Positions 26,107-35,552 of a stretch of DNA of 64,000 bases are shown piece after piece; within the stretch, counting starts at the first letter, position 1; each line of letters begins with the position of its first letter. The stretch comes from Deltaproteobacteria bacterium (GTDB lineage: Bacteria > Desulfobacterota > Binatia > UBA1149 > SPBQ01): NCBI GenBank assembly GCA_029262375.1, contig JAJCZM010000051.1, forward strand, positions 248,001-312,000, read 5' to 3'. The position numbers were made by a program, and so were the translations under genes. The notes under the pieces are model-generated. The model was not told the DNA's origin. It did not search any database and worked only from the letters and a program-made list of their open reading frames with translations.

Positions 26107-28028
26107 GGCGAACCTCCGTCGCCCGGGCGGGCGTTGTTGTCGAGCCACTGCGCGAAATCATCCACGCTCATGGCATCGAGCTGGGTGCCGTCGCGTAGTC
26201 GCGGCGCAACTGCACCTTCTTCGAGTTCTCGGTCACCGATCACCCCGATGACCGGGATCTTCGACTGTTGAGCCTCGCGGATCTTAAATCCTAGTTTCTC
26301 GTTGCGCACATCGGCCTTCGCCCTGAATCCGCGCCGCTTCAGATCACCCGCCACCTTCTCGGCGTACTCGTTTTGCCGATCGGTGACAGTCACCAGTCTC
26401 ACTTGCTGGGGCGCCAACCACAAGGGCATCGCACCACCGGTATGCTCTATGAGGATCCCGATAAAACGCTCAAGCGATCCGAGGATCGCGCGGTGAATCA
26501 TGACCGGTCGCTGCTCCCCGCCGGAACTGTCGATATAGGAAAGTTCGAAGCGTTCGGGCATCGAGAAGTCGAGCTGCGCGGTGCTAAGCTGCCACTCTCG
26601 CTTCATTGCGTCGAGCACGCAGAAGTCGATCTTCGGACCGTAGAAAGCTCCATCGCCGGCGTTGATCTCGAACGCTATCCCTTCGTCGGTCAGAGCTTGC
26701 TCGAGCGCGCTTTCGGCCTTCGTCCACATCGCGTCGTCGCCAATGCTCTTTTCGGGCCGCGTCGAGAGGTAAACTCGCGTCTGCGTGAAGCCGAACGCCT
26801 GCTGTGTGGCACCGATCATTCGGATGACGCCCTTGATCTCATCCTGCATCTGATCGGGCGCGCAAAAGATGTGCGCGTCGTCCTGGCAGAACGAGCGGAC
26901 CCGCGTCAGCCCATGGGTGACACCGGAGCGTTCGAATCGATGCAGTCGGCCGAAATCGGCGACTCGCATCGGCAGATCGCGATACGAGCGCAGCTCCTCT
27001 GCGTAGATTAGACAATGGGTCGGACAATTCATGGGCTTCACGGCGAACTCGCGATCATCGCGTTCGGTGAAGTACATGTTGTCCTTGTAGTGGTCGTAGT
27101 GCCCGGAGCGATGCCACAGGTCGACGTCGAGTACTTGCGGCGTGATCACCTCGTCGTATCCGTACTCGTCGTAGAGGCCGCGAATGTAGTCGACCAGCAA
27201 ATTGTAGAGCCGCGCACCGTTGGGCAGGAAGAACGGTGTCGCCGGCGCCTCCTTATGAAAGCTGAACAGACCCAGCTGTTTTCCGACCTTGCGGTGATCG
27301 CGTTTGCGCGCCTCTTCGAGCATCGCAAGATGCTGCTTGAGTGCCTTCTTGTCGGAGAACGCGGTGCCGTAGATCCGCTGCAACATCGGGTTGTTCTCGT
27401 TACCGCGCCAGTACGCGCCCGCAACGTGCGTGAGCTTGACCGCCTTGAGGAGCCCCGTGCGTGGAACGTGAGGCCCTCGGCACAGGTCGAGAAAATCTCC
27501 TTGGCGATAGAGGCTGACGGTATCCGTCTCGAGACCCCGAATAATGTCGCACTTGAACTCTTCGCCCATCGACGAGAAGAGCGCGATGGCATCGTCTCGC
27601 GGGAGTTCCTCGCGGGTGATTTCGTGATTGTCTTTGACGACTTTCGCCATCTCCGCGCTGATGCGCTCGAGGTCTTCGGGAGAGAATCCCGGGTCGTACT
27701 TGAAGTCATAGTAGAAGCCGTCATCAATGACCGGCCCAATCGTGACCTGGGCATCCGGATATAGACGCTTGACGGCCTGTGCGAGCAGGTGCGCAGCAGA
27801 GTGGCGGAGAACTTCAAGGGATTCGGGAGCGTTCAGTGCGATGGGAGCAAGCGTAGAGTCAGCTCGCAGCGGTGTCTGTAGGTCAATCACATCACCGTTG
27901 GCCAAAGCGGCGATCGCGCTCTTGGCGGCGGAGCCCATCGCTTCGACGAGAGCTTCACCGACCGTAGTTCCCATGGGAACCCGGACGCTCTCTAAGTCGG
28001 CGACCGTTACGCTGATGTTCTGGGACAT
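26103..28028 (-). CDS. thrS: Threonine-tRNA ligase
   Basis: 641 residues from the ATG at 28028. TGS domain (1-65), editing domain with HSAAHLLAQAVKRLYP and the zinc-like CRGPHVPRTG, class II catalytic core with KPMNCPTHCLIY and RFERSGVTHGLTRVRSFCQDD, and C-terminal anticodon domain (IPVIGVIGDREL). Charges tRNA-Thr and removes mischarged Ser. An upstream frame extends to 28079 but adds residues without family match. Its stop overlaps the start of infC. Confidence 0.97.
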   Translation of the reverse strand: MSQNISVTVADLESVRVPMGTTVGEALVEAMGSAAKSAIAALANGDVIDLQTPLRADSTLAPIALNAPESLEVLRHSAAHLLAQAVKRLYPDAQVTIGPVIDDGFYYDFKYDPGFSPEDLERISAEMAKVVKDNHEITREELPRDDAIALFSSMGEEFKCDIIRGLETDTVSLYRQGDFLDLCRGPHVPRTGLLKAVKLTHVAGAYWRGNENNPMLQRIYGTAFSDKKALKQHLAMLEEARKRDHRKVGKQLGLFSFHKEAPATPFFLPNGARLYNLLVDYIRGLYDEYGYDEVITPQVLDVDLWHRSGHYDHYKDNMYFTERDDREFAVKPMNCPTHCLIYAEELRSYRDLPMRVADFGRLHRFERSGVTHGLTRVRSFCQDDAHIFCAPDQMQDEIKGVIRMIGATQQAFGFTQTRVYLSTRPEKSIGDDAMWTKAESALEQALTDEGIAFEINAGDGAFYGPKIDFCVLDAMKREWQLSTAQLDFSMPERFELSYIDSSGGEQRPVMIHRAILGSLERFIGILIEHTGGAMPLWLAPQQVRLVTVTDRQNEYAEKVAGDLKRRGFRAKADVRNEKLGFKIREAQQSKIPVIGVIGDRELEEGAVAPRLRDGTQLDAMSVDDFAQWLDNNARPGDGGSP

Positions 28029-28112
28029 GCCGTGTCTTCTTGCCAAAGCGACTCGGTGTCGCTCGTAAACCTGTTCCAACGTTCGGGCGGGAATCGAAAC
28101 TCCGCTTTTAGG

Positions 28113-28130
28113 GGCCGCCTCGCGGCGGCC
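28113..28130. repeat. GC-rich hairpin in the thrS leader region
   Basis: GGCCGCC-TCGC-GGCGGCC, a 7-bp stem with a 4-nt loop between tRNA-Val and thrS. There is no T-run on either strand. It may be a structured leader element; thrS autoregulation by leader RNA is known in enterobacteria, but no tRNA-like operator is evident here. Confidence 0.35.
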
Positions 28131-28219
28131 ATGGCCCTACGTGTGCGTTAGGTTCTCGGTCTGCTCCTTCGTTAAGCTGCGTGCGTCAAGTTGCTCGCAT
28201 CAGTTAGCTTGATATCGCC

Positions 28220-28294
28220 TGGTAGGCACGGGCGGTTTCGAACCGCCGACCTCCTCCGTGTCAGGGAGGCGCTCTCCCCCTGAGCTACGTGCCT
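28220..28294 (-). tRNA. tRNA-Val (anticodon GAC), CCA encoded
   Basis: 75 nt with an encoded CCA. Acceptor AGGCACG/CGTGCCT, D arm GCTC-AGGGGGA-GAGC, anticodon stem CCTCC/GGAGG with loop CTGACAC (anticodon GAC), T arm GGCGG-TTCGAAA-CCGCC. It stands alone between rplI and thrS. Confidence 0.96.
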
Positions 28295-28405
28295 TCAGGG
28301 CGAATCAAGGGAGAGTAACGCGTTCGTCTAACAACCGCTAGCGCAGCAGTCAACACGATCGCGGCTTTCTGTCTGCCGTCATCAGCGATCGATGCTTCGA
28401 CGCGA

Positions 28406-28441
28406 GAGCGTGGCCCGGACCCGAATGCCCGACCCACGCTC
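28406..28441. terminator. Hairpin downstream of rplI
   Basis: Inverted repeat GAGCGTGG / CCACGCTC (28406-28413, 28434-28441), 30 bp after the rplI stop. No T-run follows, so it is at best a weak terminator of the rpsF-rpsR-rplI operon. Confidence 0.4.
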
Positions 28442-28470
28442 ATCGTCGTTGCGCTCGCCCGCTGTGGGGC

Positions 28471-29094
28471 TCAGGACTTCTTGGACTCGTCGGTAGACTC
28501 GCCCTCAGCGGCGTCGGCAGCGGTATGGGACTCATCCTCAGGCCTACCGTCTTCCTCGGTGGCGCGCGGGGCCTCGTCGTCCTCCATCATCGCGACCGGT
28601 GCGGGAGGCAGCTCATCCTCTCCGTCTACCGAGACGTCCTCCAGTTCCCCCCCGATGGGCTTCACATGGATCTTAATGGTGGCACGAATGTCCTGACCTA
28701 CTCGCACGATCGCTTCGAAGTCGCCGATCGCCTTGATAGGCTCGCCGAGCTCGATGCGACGCCGATCGATGTCGAAGTCCTTTTCAGCAAGGAGCTTCGA
28801 CACATCGATGTTCGTCACGGACCCGAACAGCTTGCCTCCGCGTCCGGCGCGGACCTCGGTTTCTACCTGCAACCCCTCGAGGTTGCGGGCCACCGCTTCC
28901 ACACTGCCGCGTTCGTTCTTCTTCTTCGCATCGATGATGCGCTTGTGGTGCTCGAGTTCCTTCAGGTTGCGTCGATCGGCGACGACCGCCTTACCCCTCG
29001 GCAACAAATAGTTGCGAGCGTAGCCGGGCTTCACCTTCACGACGTCCCCGATGATCCCGAGACCGGTGACGTCTTCTCTCAGAATGACTTCCAT
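28471..29094 (-). CDS. rplI: 50S ribosomal protein L9 with acidic tail
   Basis: 207 residues against the usual 148-150. The L9 N-domain (MEVILREDVTGLGIIGDVVKVKPGYARNYLLPRGKA) and C-domain (VTNIDVSKLLAEKDFDIDRRRIEL) are normal. After residue 150 a tail of about 55 residues is rich in Asp, Glu, Ser and Pro and probably disordered. Third gene of the rpsF-rpsR-rplI operon, 3 bp after rpsR. Confidence 0.96.
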   Translation of the reverse strand: MEVILREDVTGLGIIGDVVKVKPGYARNYLLPRGKAVVADRRNLKELEHHKRIIDAKKKNERGSVEAVARNLEGLQVETEVRAGRGGKLFGSVTNIDVSKLLAEKDFDIDRRRIELGEPIKAIGDFEAIVRVGQDIRATIKIHVKPIGGELEDVSVDGEDELPPAPVAMMEDDEAPRATEEDGRPEDESHTAADAAEGESTDESKKS

Positions 29095-29097
29095 CGG

Positions 29098-29400
29098 CTA
29101 GTCCCTCGCATACGCAAGCAGCGCCGCATTACGCGCGCGCTTGATTGCGACCTTCAGACGTCGCTGATGCTTGGCGCAAGTCCCGGTGGTGCGGCTCGGA
29201 ACGATCCGACCACGCTCACTGACGAAGTCATCCAGGACATAGAACCATTTGTAATCAAGGCTGAGTTCCTTATCCGCGCAGAAACGACAGACCTTACGGC
29301 GTCCGCGTCCACGGCGACGCTTGGGTCGCGGCGGGCGCGGGCCGCGCGATTCTTCGCGATCTCCCGAGCCGCCCTCAGAGGGTCTACGATCTTCACTCAT
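29098..29400 (-). CDS. rpsR: 30S ribosomal protein S18
   Basis: 100 residues. An N-terminal charged extension of about 25 residues precedes the S18 core, which has [39 protein letters not shown]: the Cys-pair and the R-x-T-G-x-C end are those of zinc-type S18. Its start overlaps the rpsF stop by 8 bp, so it is coupled. Confidence 0.96.
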   Translation of the reverse strand: MSEDRRPSEGGSGDREESRGPRPPRPKRRRGRGRRKVCRFCADKELSLDYKWFYVLDDFVSERGRIVPSRTTGTCAKHQRRLKVAIKRARNAALLAYARD

Positions 29401-29965
29401 CGGTCTTTACTCCTTCGGAGCTCGCAGCAGCGTCGGCAGATGCCGGCGCTTCCGGTGCTGCCGCGGGCGCCGTCTCAGCAGGTGCCGATGCGGGCGTTGC
29501 GGCTGCAGGCGCCGGCGTCGCTGCGGATGCCGATGCCGGCGGTCCAGCTTGCGGGCGCGGACCGCGATCACGATCGCGGTCACGATCATGCTCGCGACGC
29601 GGACCACGATCGTAAGATCGGCCCTCGTAGCCCCCGCGCTCCTCACGCGGCGGCTCTGCCGGTTTGTCCGGCGGAAGCCCTGTGTGCTCCTGCTGGACTG
29701 TCATATAGCGCAGCACTCCATCCGTAATTCGCAGGTTTCGCTCGAGCTCGCTGACCGCTTCCGGCGGGGCTTCGTACTCGATCAAGTAGTAGTGACCGTC
29801 CGATTCCTTCGCGATCGGGTACGCAAGTTTGCGCGACCCCCAATCGTGACTGGCTTGGACGGCCCCACCCTGCGCTTTGATAATATCTGCGCAGCGCTGG
29901 ACGAGCGGACCCTGTTCGGCCCCCAGCGTGCTGCTCAGAACTACAAGCGTTTCATAAGGTCGCAT
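29393..29965 (-). CDS. rpsF: 30S ribosomal protein S6 with long low-complexity tail
   Basis: 190 residues against the usual 95-135. The S6 fold is complete in residues 1-100 ([57 protein letters not shown]). The tail begins with an Arg/Asp-rich block ([15 protein letters not shown]) and continues as Ala/Pro/Ser repeats to the end. It binds S18 and 16S rRNA; the tail is unlikely to be folded. Heads the operon. Confidence 0.96.
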   Translation of the reverse strand: MRPYETLVVLSSTLGAEQGPLVQRCADIIKAQGGAVQASHDWGSRKLAYPIAKESDGHYYLIEYEAPPEAVSELERNLRITDGVLRYMTVQQEHTGLPPDKPAEPPREERGGYEGRSYDRGPRREHDRDRDRDRGPRPQAGPPASASAATPAPAAATPASAPAETAPAAAPEAPASADAAASSEGVKTDE

Positions 29966-29989
29966 TTACGAGTCCTACTCCTTGCCGGC

Positions 29990-32053
29990 TCAGACGAGCA
30001 ACGGCGCGATCACCAATGCGACGATCGACATCAACTTGATGAGGATGTTCATTGCGGGACCGGATGTGTCTTTGAAAGGATCGCCGACCGTGTCGCCAAC
30101 GACTGTTGCGTGGTGAGCGTCAGTACCTTTGCCTTCGCCTTCGATGTTGCCTTGCTCAATCGCCTTTTTCGCGTTGTCCCACGCGCCACCAGCGTTCGAC
30201 ATCATCAGAGCGAGTAACACTCCGGAGACAGTCGCACCGGCGAGCATTCCGCCCAACGCTTCTGCACCGAACAGGAAACCAACCGCTACGGGCGATATTA
30301 CGGCAACCAAGCCCGGCAGGACCATCTCCCTGAGAGCGGCAGTCGTCGAAATGTCCACGCAGCGGGCTGCGTCCGGGCGGACGCCTTCCTTGCCTTCGAG
30401 CAGTCCGGGAATCTCTCGGAACTGGCGACGAATCTCTTCAACCATCTGACCGGCAGCGCGGCCGACCGACGTCATCGTCAGCGCACCAACGAAGTACGGC
30501 AATACGCCGCCGAGGAAGAGCCCGACCACGACCGTCGGGTCCGTGATCACGATTGAAAGCGGGCCAAGATCCGATCCGGCTGCTTCACGGGCGCTATTCA
30601 CTGCGAGTGCGTAGGCCGAGAACAACGCAAGCGCGGTCAGTGCCGCCGAACCGATGGCGAAGCCCTTGCCGATGGCTGCCGTCGTGTTACCCAAGGCATC
30701 GAGCTTGTCGGTGACGGCTCGAACTTCTGGACCGAGTTCAGCCATCTCGGAGATACCACCCGCGTTGTCTGCAACCGGTCCATACGCGTCGACCGTCATG
30801 GTCACGCCGACCGTTGCGAGCATACCCACGGCAGCGATGCCGATCCCGTAGAGGCCGGCGAGGCTGTTAGAGACCACGATGGCAATGCAGATGACGATGA
30901 CCGGCAGGACGGTACTCTCGAGACCGACCGCCAAGCCATTGATGATGTTCGTCGCAGCACCAGTCTTCGATGCTTCAACGATTCGGTAAACCGGTTTCGA
31001 CGAGGTGTAGTACTCGGTGATCAGGCCGATCGCGATTCCGGCAGCCGTGCCGAACACGACCGCTCCCCACACACCGGTCTTCACCGCGCTGCCCGCTATG
31101 AAGACGAAGGACGCAGCCAAGAAGATACCCGCTGCAATGAATGTCGAATAGCGAAGTGCTTCCGCCGCACCGATGCTCTTCAGAACGCGCATCGACAGGA
31201 TGCCGACAACCGACGAGACAAGGCCAAGCACAGCCAACGCCAGCGGCATCACCATGAGCCCGGTCTGAACCTCGCGTGCGGTGCGCTCCGGATCATCGGC
31301 AAGGCCGAGGAGACCGGAACTCGTCATCGTTGCCGCGATCGCGATGGTGGCAATCATCGAGCCACAGTAGGACTCAAAGATGTCGGCACCCATGCCGGCC
31401 ACATCACCCACGTTGTCGCCGACGTTGTCGGCGATGACGCCCGGGTTGCGCGGATCGTCTTCAGGGATGCCGGCTTCCACTTTGCCGACCAGATCCGACC
31501 CGACGTCGGCGGCCTTCGTGTAGATGCCGCCGCCCACACGGGCGAAAAGCGCGATCGAGCTGGCGCCCATGGCGAAGCCGTTGATCACCGAAGCGGTGTC
31601 AGGATCGCCATAGCTCGCAAAGAGCGCGCCGACGCCGATCAGCCCCAGGCCCGCCACCGATAGTCCCATGACAGCGCCACCATTGAAGGCGATCAGCAGC
31701 GCACCCTCTTCGCCGTCCGTGCGCGCCGCTTCCGCGGTACGCACGTTGGCTTGAGTCGCCGAGATCATTCCGAGGAAGCCCGCGGCCATCGAGCACGAAG
31801 CGCCGACCAAGAAGGCCAGGGCCGTGTCGCCGCCGAGCTGCCAGTAGAGCAACAAGAAGACGACGGCTAGAAAGATGAGCAGGATACGGTACTCGCGATT
31901 CAAGAACGCCATGGCTCCATCGCGAATCTGGTCGCCAATTTCGACCATGCGTTCATTGCCCGCGGGGGCCGCTGTCACCGTCATATAAAGCCACACCGCA
32001 AGCATAAGGCCGACCATGCCGGCGTATGGCGATATCGTGGTCAAAAACTCCAT
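29990..32053 (-). CDS. hppA: Membrane-bound ion-pumping pyrophosphatase, K+-dependent type
   Basis: 687 residues with about 16 membrane helices, family length. Substrate-binding motifs [43 protein letters not shown] and the C-terminal [11 protein letters not shown] are complete. The position that is Lys in K+-independent enzymes reads GNTTAA, so a K+-dependent pump is expected; whether it moves H+ or Na+ cannot be decided by eye. It uses PPi energy at the inner membrane. Stands alone 24 bp before rpsF on the same strand. Confidence 0.95.
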   Translation of the reverse strand: MEFLTTISPYAGMVGLMLAVWLYMTVTAAPAGNERMVEIGDQIRDGAMAFLNREYRILLIFLAVVFLLLYWQLGGDTALAFLVGASCSMAAGFLGMISATQANVRTAEAARTDGEEGALLIAFNGGAVMGLSVAGLGLIGVGALFASYGDPDTASVINGFAMGASSIALFARVGGGIYTKAADVGSDLVGKVEAGIPEDDPRNPGVIADNVGDNVGDVAGMGADIFESYCGSMIATIAIAATMTSSGLLGLADDPERTAREVQTGLMVMPLALAVLGLVSSVVGILSMRVLKSIGAAEALRYSTFIAAGIFLAASFVFIAGSAVKTGVWGAVVFGTAAGIAIGLITEYYTSSKPVYRIVEASKTGAATNIINGLAVGLESTVLPVIVICIAIVVSNSLAGLYGIGIAAVGMLATVGVTMTVDAYGPVADNAGGISEMAELGPEVRAVTDKLDALGNTTAAIGKGFAIGSAALTALALFSAYALAVNSAREAAGSDLGPLSIVITDPTVVVGLFLGGVLPYFVGALTMTSVGRAAGQMVEEIRRQFREIPGLLEGKEGVRPDAARCVDISTTAALREMVLPGLVAVISPVAVGFLFGAEALGGMLAGATVSGVLLALMMSNAGGAWDNAKKAIEQGNIEGEGKGTDAHHATVVGDTVGDPFKDTSGPAMNILIKLMSIVALVIAPLLV

Positions 32054-32092
32054 TCTGGATCCTCCGTTTAACTATCCGTAATTATTTCGATG

Positions 32093-32689
32093 CTATTTGG
32101 GCGAACCGCCCTCGGCCGAAGCCGGCGGAAGCCCGTTGAACACCTGCATCGCGGCACGAACACCGTCCGCGATGAATATTTTGCTCGCGGCGACGCCGCG
32201 TTCGATAAGAAGCTCTAAGCCCTCAGCCTCATCGGCCGAAAACGGTGAAAGGACGTGATCAATCATGTCGCCATCGGACTCGGGACGACCCACGCCAAGG
32301 CGTAGACGGCCAAAGCCGGAGTCCGAGAGATGCTCGATGATGGATTTGATCCCGTTGTGCCCCCCACTGCCGCCGTCAGGACGGATCCGGACTCGGCCTA
32401 GCGGGAGATCGACGTCGTCATAGACGACAAGCATGTCGGCCGGTTGGATACCGGTGTCCGACAGTGCGGCAGCGACACTTTCGCCGCTGCGATTCATGTA
32501 AGTCTCAGGTTTCATGACCAACACCTCGGTACGACCTACCCTTAAGGTGGCCGTCAGCGCTCGATACTCCGAACGCCGGATGTGGGTGTCGCAGGACTTC
32601 GCTAGTTCGTCGACTACACGAAAACCTACGTTGTGACGCGTATTGGCGTATTCTTCGCCCGGGTTGCCGAGTCCGACGATGCAGTACAT
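32093..32689 (-). CDS. pth: Peptidyl-tRNA hydrolase
   Basis: 198 residues. VGLGNPGEEYANTRHNVGFRVVD (6-28) contains the catalytic His; KPETYMNRSGESVA and VVYDDVDLPLGRVRIRPDGGSGGHNGIKSI complete the active site. Recycles tRNA from aborted peptides. It begins 24 bp after rplY, the usual pairing. Confidence 0.97.
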   Translation of the reverse strand: MYCIVGLGNPGEEYANTRHNVGFRVVDELAKSCDTHIRRSEYRALTATLRVGRTEVLVMKPETYMNRSGESVAAALSDTGIQPADMLVVYDDVDLPLGRVRIRPDGGSGGHNGIKSIIEHLSDSGFGRLRLGVGRPESDGDMIDHVLSPFSADEAEGLELLIERGVAASKIFIADGVRAAMQVFNGLPPASAEGGSPK

Positions 32690-32713
32690 CGGCCCTCCGA
32701 GGCGAGGTCTCGC

Positions 32714-33379
32714 CTACGCGCCCTCCTTTTCCCCTGCTTCCCCGGCAGCAGCTGCCTCGTCGCCGGTCGGTGCAGGTGCTCCGGCAGCAACAGTTCCTTC
32801 TTCTTCCTCTTCAGGTTCCGCTTCAACGACCGGCGGCAATACCGTGACGATCGTAAAATTCTCGCCCGCAGGAACTTCAACACCTGCCGGCAACACCACA
32901 TCTTCGAGGTGGATCGACTCGTGGATGTCGAGGCCCGAAACGTCGATCTCGATGACGTCGGGCAACTTATCGGGCAGCGCGCGCACGTCGAGTTCGCGGC
33001 GCAGTGGCTGCACGATGCCGCCTTCGATGACGCCCTTCGCCTTACCAGTAAAGCTCAACATGACCGCCGCTTCGACGGGCTTGTTCAGGTCGACGCGAAG
33101 GAAGTCCACGTGAATCGGCGTGCCCTTAACGGGGTGCGTCTGTATCTCTTTGACGAGCGCGATGTTCTGATTGAGGCTCGACTCGGCGGACGCGAAACGG
33201 ATGAGGTGCGCTCCAGACGATCCGAGACCGAGCGAAGCAAATTCACTCGCATCACAATCGACTGGAAGATTCTCGCCGCCGGCGCCGTAAAGCACGCCCG
33301 GCAATCGACCGTCTCGGCGGATCGTAGCAGCGGAAAGATCCGCCGCCCTTTTGACTACTTGAAGCTCGATTCGCTGCAT
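32714..33379 (-). CDS. rplY: 50S ribosomal protein L25/general stress protein Ctc
   Basis: 221 residues, the long Ctc/TL5 form: N-terminal 5S rRNA-binding domain (DGRLPGVLYGAGGENLPV, TPIHVDFLRVD) and C-terminal domain (LPDVIEIDVSGLDIHESIHLEDVVLPAG). The end is an acidic and Ala-rich tail (EEEEEGTVAAGAPAPTG) as in many relatives. In the prs-rplY-pth order typical of proteobacteria. Confidence 0.96.
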   Translation of the reverse strand: MQRIELQVVKRAADLSAATIRRDGRLPGVLYGAGGENLPVDCDASEFASLGLGSSGAHLIRFASAESSLNQNIALVKEIQTHPVKGTPIHVDFLRVDLNKPVEAAVMLSFTGKAKGVIEGGIVQPLRRELDVRALPDKLPDVIEIDVSGLDIHESIHLEDVVLPAGVEVPAGENFTIVTVLPPVVEAEPEEEEEGTVAAGAPAPTGDEAAAAGEAGEKEGA

Positions 33380-33456
33380 TTCGTAAAGTGCTCCCCCTTA
33401 GTGGGCACGGGCTTATGGCCGCGACGTCTAGGGAATCTCGGGTTCTTATCCGTGTC

Positions 33457-34419
33457 CTAAACGAAAAGCGAACTGATCGACGCTTCTTCGTGGATACGGC
33501 GAATCGCCTCCGCCATCAGGTCGGAAACGGGCACGACTGTCATTCGGGGCTCGGCCAGGACGTCGGGCCGCGGGGCGATCGTGTCGGTAATAATTAAGGA
33601 ATCGAGAGCGGAGGCGGCAATGCGCTCCATGGCCGGCCCCGACAGCACGCCGTGCGTCGCCGCCGCCATCACCCTGCTGGCGCCGGCCTCCATGACCGCT
33701 TCCGCGGCCTTGCACATGGTCCCCGCCGTATCGATCAAATCATCGACGATAATGGCGGCGCAGTCCTTCACATCACCGATGATACGCATCTCTTCGACCT
33801 GATTGGGCTTCGCACGCCGCTTGTCGATGATCGCCAGCGAGGAGTCGAGGCGCTTGGCGTACGCTCTGGCACGCTCCACGCCGCCGGCATCCGGCGATAC
33901 GACCGCGATCGGCAGGCCTTCGACGGCTTCGATGATTCCGGGTAGCAGGATCGGGTTCGCGTACAGGTTGTCCACTGGAATATTGAAGAAGCCCTGGATC
34001 TGCCCTGCGTGCAGTTCCATCGTCATGACGCGCGATGCGCCGGCGGTCTCGAGCAGATCGGCAACGAGCTTCGCGCTTATCGGGACTCGGGGCGCGACTT
34101 TCCGATCCTGGCGTGCATAACCGTAATAAGGAATGACCGCCGTCACACGCTTCGCTGATGCTCGCTTGAACGCGTCAAGCAGCAGCAGCAGCTCCATGAT
34201 GTGGTCGTTGCCGGGCGAGCTGGTCGACTGAACGACGAAGACATCCGCGCCGCGCACGTTGTCGTCGATCTCGATGAAGATCTCGCCGTCGCTAAAACGT
34301 CGAACTTTAGCGGCGCCTAGTTCGACGCCGAGAACTTTGCATATGTTCTCCGCGAGTCCGCGGCTCGCATTACCAGCGAAGACTTGAAGAGCATCTCTTG
34401 CGACGGCTGACCCTGACAC
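33457..34419 (-). CDS. prs: Ribose-phosphate pyrophosphokinase
   Basis: 320 residues, family length. Makes PRPP from ribose 5-phosphate and ATP. FSDGEIFIEIDDNVRG, IPYYGYARQDRK, TMELHAGQIQGFF and the PRPP loop AIIVDDLIDTAGTM are present. Head of prs-rplY-pth; the product also feeds apt elsewhere in the window. Confidence 0.97.
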   Translation of the reverse strand: MSGSAVARDALQVFAGNASRGLAENICKVLGVELGAAKVRRFSDGEIFIEIDDNVRGADVFVVQSTSSPGNDHIMELLLLLDAFKRASAKRVTAVIPYYGYARQDRKVAPRVPISAKLVADLLETAGASRVMTMELHAGQIQGFFNIPVDNLYANPILLPGIIEAVEGLPIAVVSPDAGGVERARAYAKRLDSSLAIIDKRRAKPNQVEEMRIIGDVKDCAAIIVDDLIDTAGTMCKAAEAVMEAGASRVMAAATHGVLSGPAMERIAASALDSLIITDTIAPRPDVLAEPRMTVVPVSDLMAEAIRRIHEEASISSLFV

Positions 34420-34502
34420 GATATCCGCAATCTCCGCTTTAGCGATGTCGCGACGTCACAACGCCGCGATCCGTGACTACATGCCTACCCGAAAAAAGAG
34501 TA

Positions 34503-34574
34503 CTGGGCGGGAAGGGTTCGAACCTTCGAATGCCGGTACCAAAAACCGGTGCCTTACCACTTGGCTACCGCCCA
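34503..34574 (-). tRNA. tRNA-Gln (anticodon TTG), CCA not encoded
   Basis: 72 nt. Acceptor TGGGCGG/CCGCCCA, anticodon stem CCGGT/ACCGG with loop TTTTGGT (anticodon TTG), T arm GAAGG-TTCGAAC-CCTTC. After the discriminator G the genome reads TACTC, so CCA must be added. A CTTTTTTC run follows at once and may end the transcript. Sits between ispE and prs as in many deltaproteobacteria. Confidence 0.95.
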
Positions 34575-34619
34575 TCGAAATCCAGGATCTCACCGCCAAG
34601 TTCACAGCGAATCGGTTCT

Positions 34620-35522
34620 TCAGTTCGCCGGTCGACCCGCTAGACCGGTCACCGCGAACGCGCGGTCTTCCCCGTCAAAAGCAGTTGCCGCTCGGCGCGC
34701 CTGGCGCAAGTCCGGAAACACCCCAACCACTGCCGAACCCGATCCCGACATCACCGTATGCTCTGCTCCGAGCTCGGCAAGGCGGCTGCTCAGCCTCGCT
34801 ACGTCGGTAACCGAGGAAGCAACCCCAGATTCGAAGTCGTTGGAAAGGCGCGACAATAGCTTCTTACGGCTCAACTGCAAGCTCGCGGCGTGCAGACTCG
34901 ACCGGACGGCACGCTCGCGTAACGGACGCCTACACTGTGGTGGAAGCGCCGAACGATACGCCCAGGCCGTATCGACCCCCTGTGCAGGAACCACGACCAC
35001 CATGGCGAGCCTGGGAAAACCGCTCAGTGGTTCGAGGATCTCGCCGATTCCGCGCGCGATCGACGGACGGCAATCAAGGAAAAAGGGCACATCGGCACCC
35101 AGCCCGGCCGCCAGCTCCAGCGCCCGATCGCTAGATAATCGACGGCGCAGTAGTCGCGGCAAAACCCGTAGCACCGTAGCTGCATCGCTGCTCCCTCCGC
35201 CGAGACCGGCCTGCGACGGGATGCGCTTGACGATCCTGATGTCGATGCGCGCCGAGAGATCGAGTGCACGCGCGACGACATCCGCGGCCTGCCACGCAAT
35301 GTTCGCCGGGCCACAGGGCGCGCCGATTGCGCCCTGCACTCTGCAATCGATCTCGAGAGGAGCCCGTGTAACGCGCGCACGGATACGCACGTCATCGTAC
35401 AGGGAGATCGGCACCATGATCGACTCAAGCTCGTGAAAACCATCGTCACGTTGGCCGAGGATCCGCAGGGCGAGATTCACTTTCGCCGCCGCGCGATACG
35501 TGTGGAACGTAAAAACCGACAT
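34620..35522 (-). CDS. ispE: 4-diphosphocytidyl-2-C-methyl-D-erythritol kinase
   Basis: 300 residues from the ATG at 35522. GHMP kinase of the MEP isoprenoid pathway: N-terminal AAAKVNLALRILGQRDDGFHEL, ATP motif PSQAGLGGGSSDAATVLRVL and C-terminal MSGSGSAVVGVF are diagnostic. The frame opens at 35570 but that start would lie over the divergent neighbour. Divergent from the monophosphatase gene with about 30 bp between starts. Confidence 0.96.
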   Translation of the reverse strand: MSVFTFHTYRAAAKVNLALRILGQRDDGFHELESIMVPISLYDDVRIRARVTRAPLEIDCRVQGAIGAPCGPANIAWQAADVVARALDLSARIDIRIVKRIPSQAGLGGGSSDAATVLRVLPRLLRRRLSSDRALELAAGLGADVPFFLDCRPSIARGIGEILEPLSGFPRLAMVVVVPAQGVDTAWAYRSALPPQCRRPLRERAVRSSLHAASLQLSRKKLLSRLSNDFESGVASSVTDVARLSSRLAELGAEHTVMSGSGSAVVGVFPDLRQARRAATAFDGEDRAFAVTGLAGRPAN

Positions 35523-35552
35523 CAACGCAAAGTTTGACGGCTGCCCTACCCG

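Noticed and set aside
25417-26148. infC starting at the GTG at 26148
   Set aside because: It would place 14 extra basic residues with no IF3 match in front, overlap thrS by 46 bp, and leave a perfect GGAGG inside the gene in front of ATA.
26373-27764. Long plus-strand frames opposite thrS
   Set aside because: Shadows of the high-GC thrS codons; no family features and no ribosome sites.
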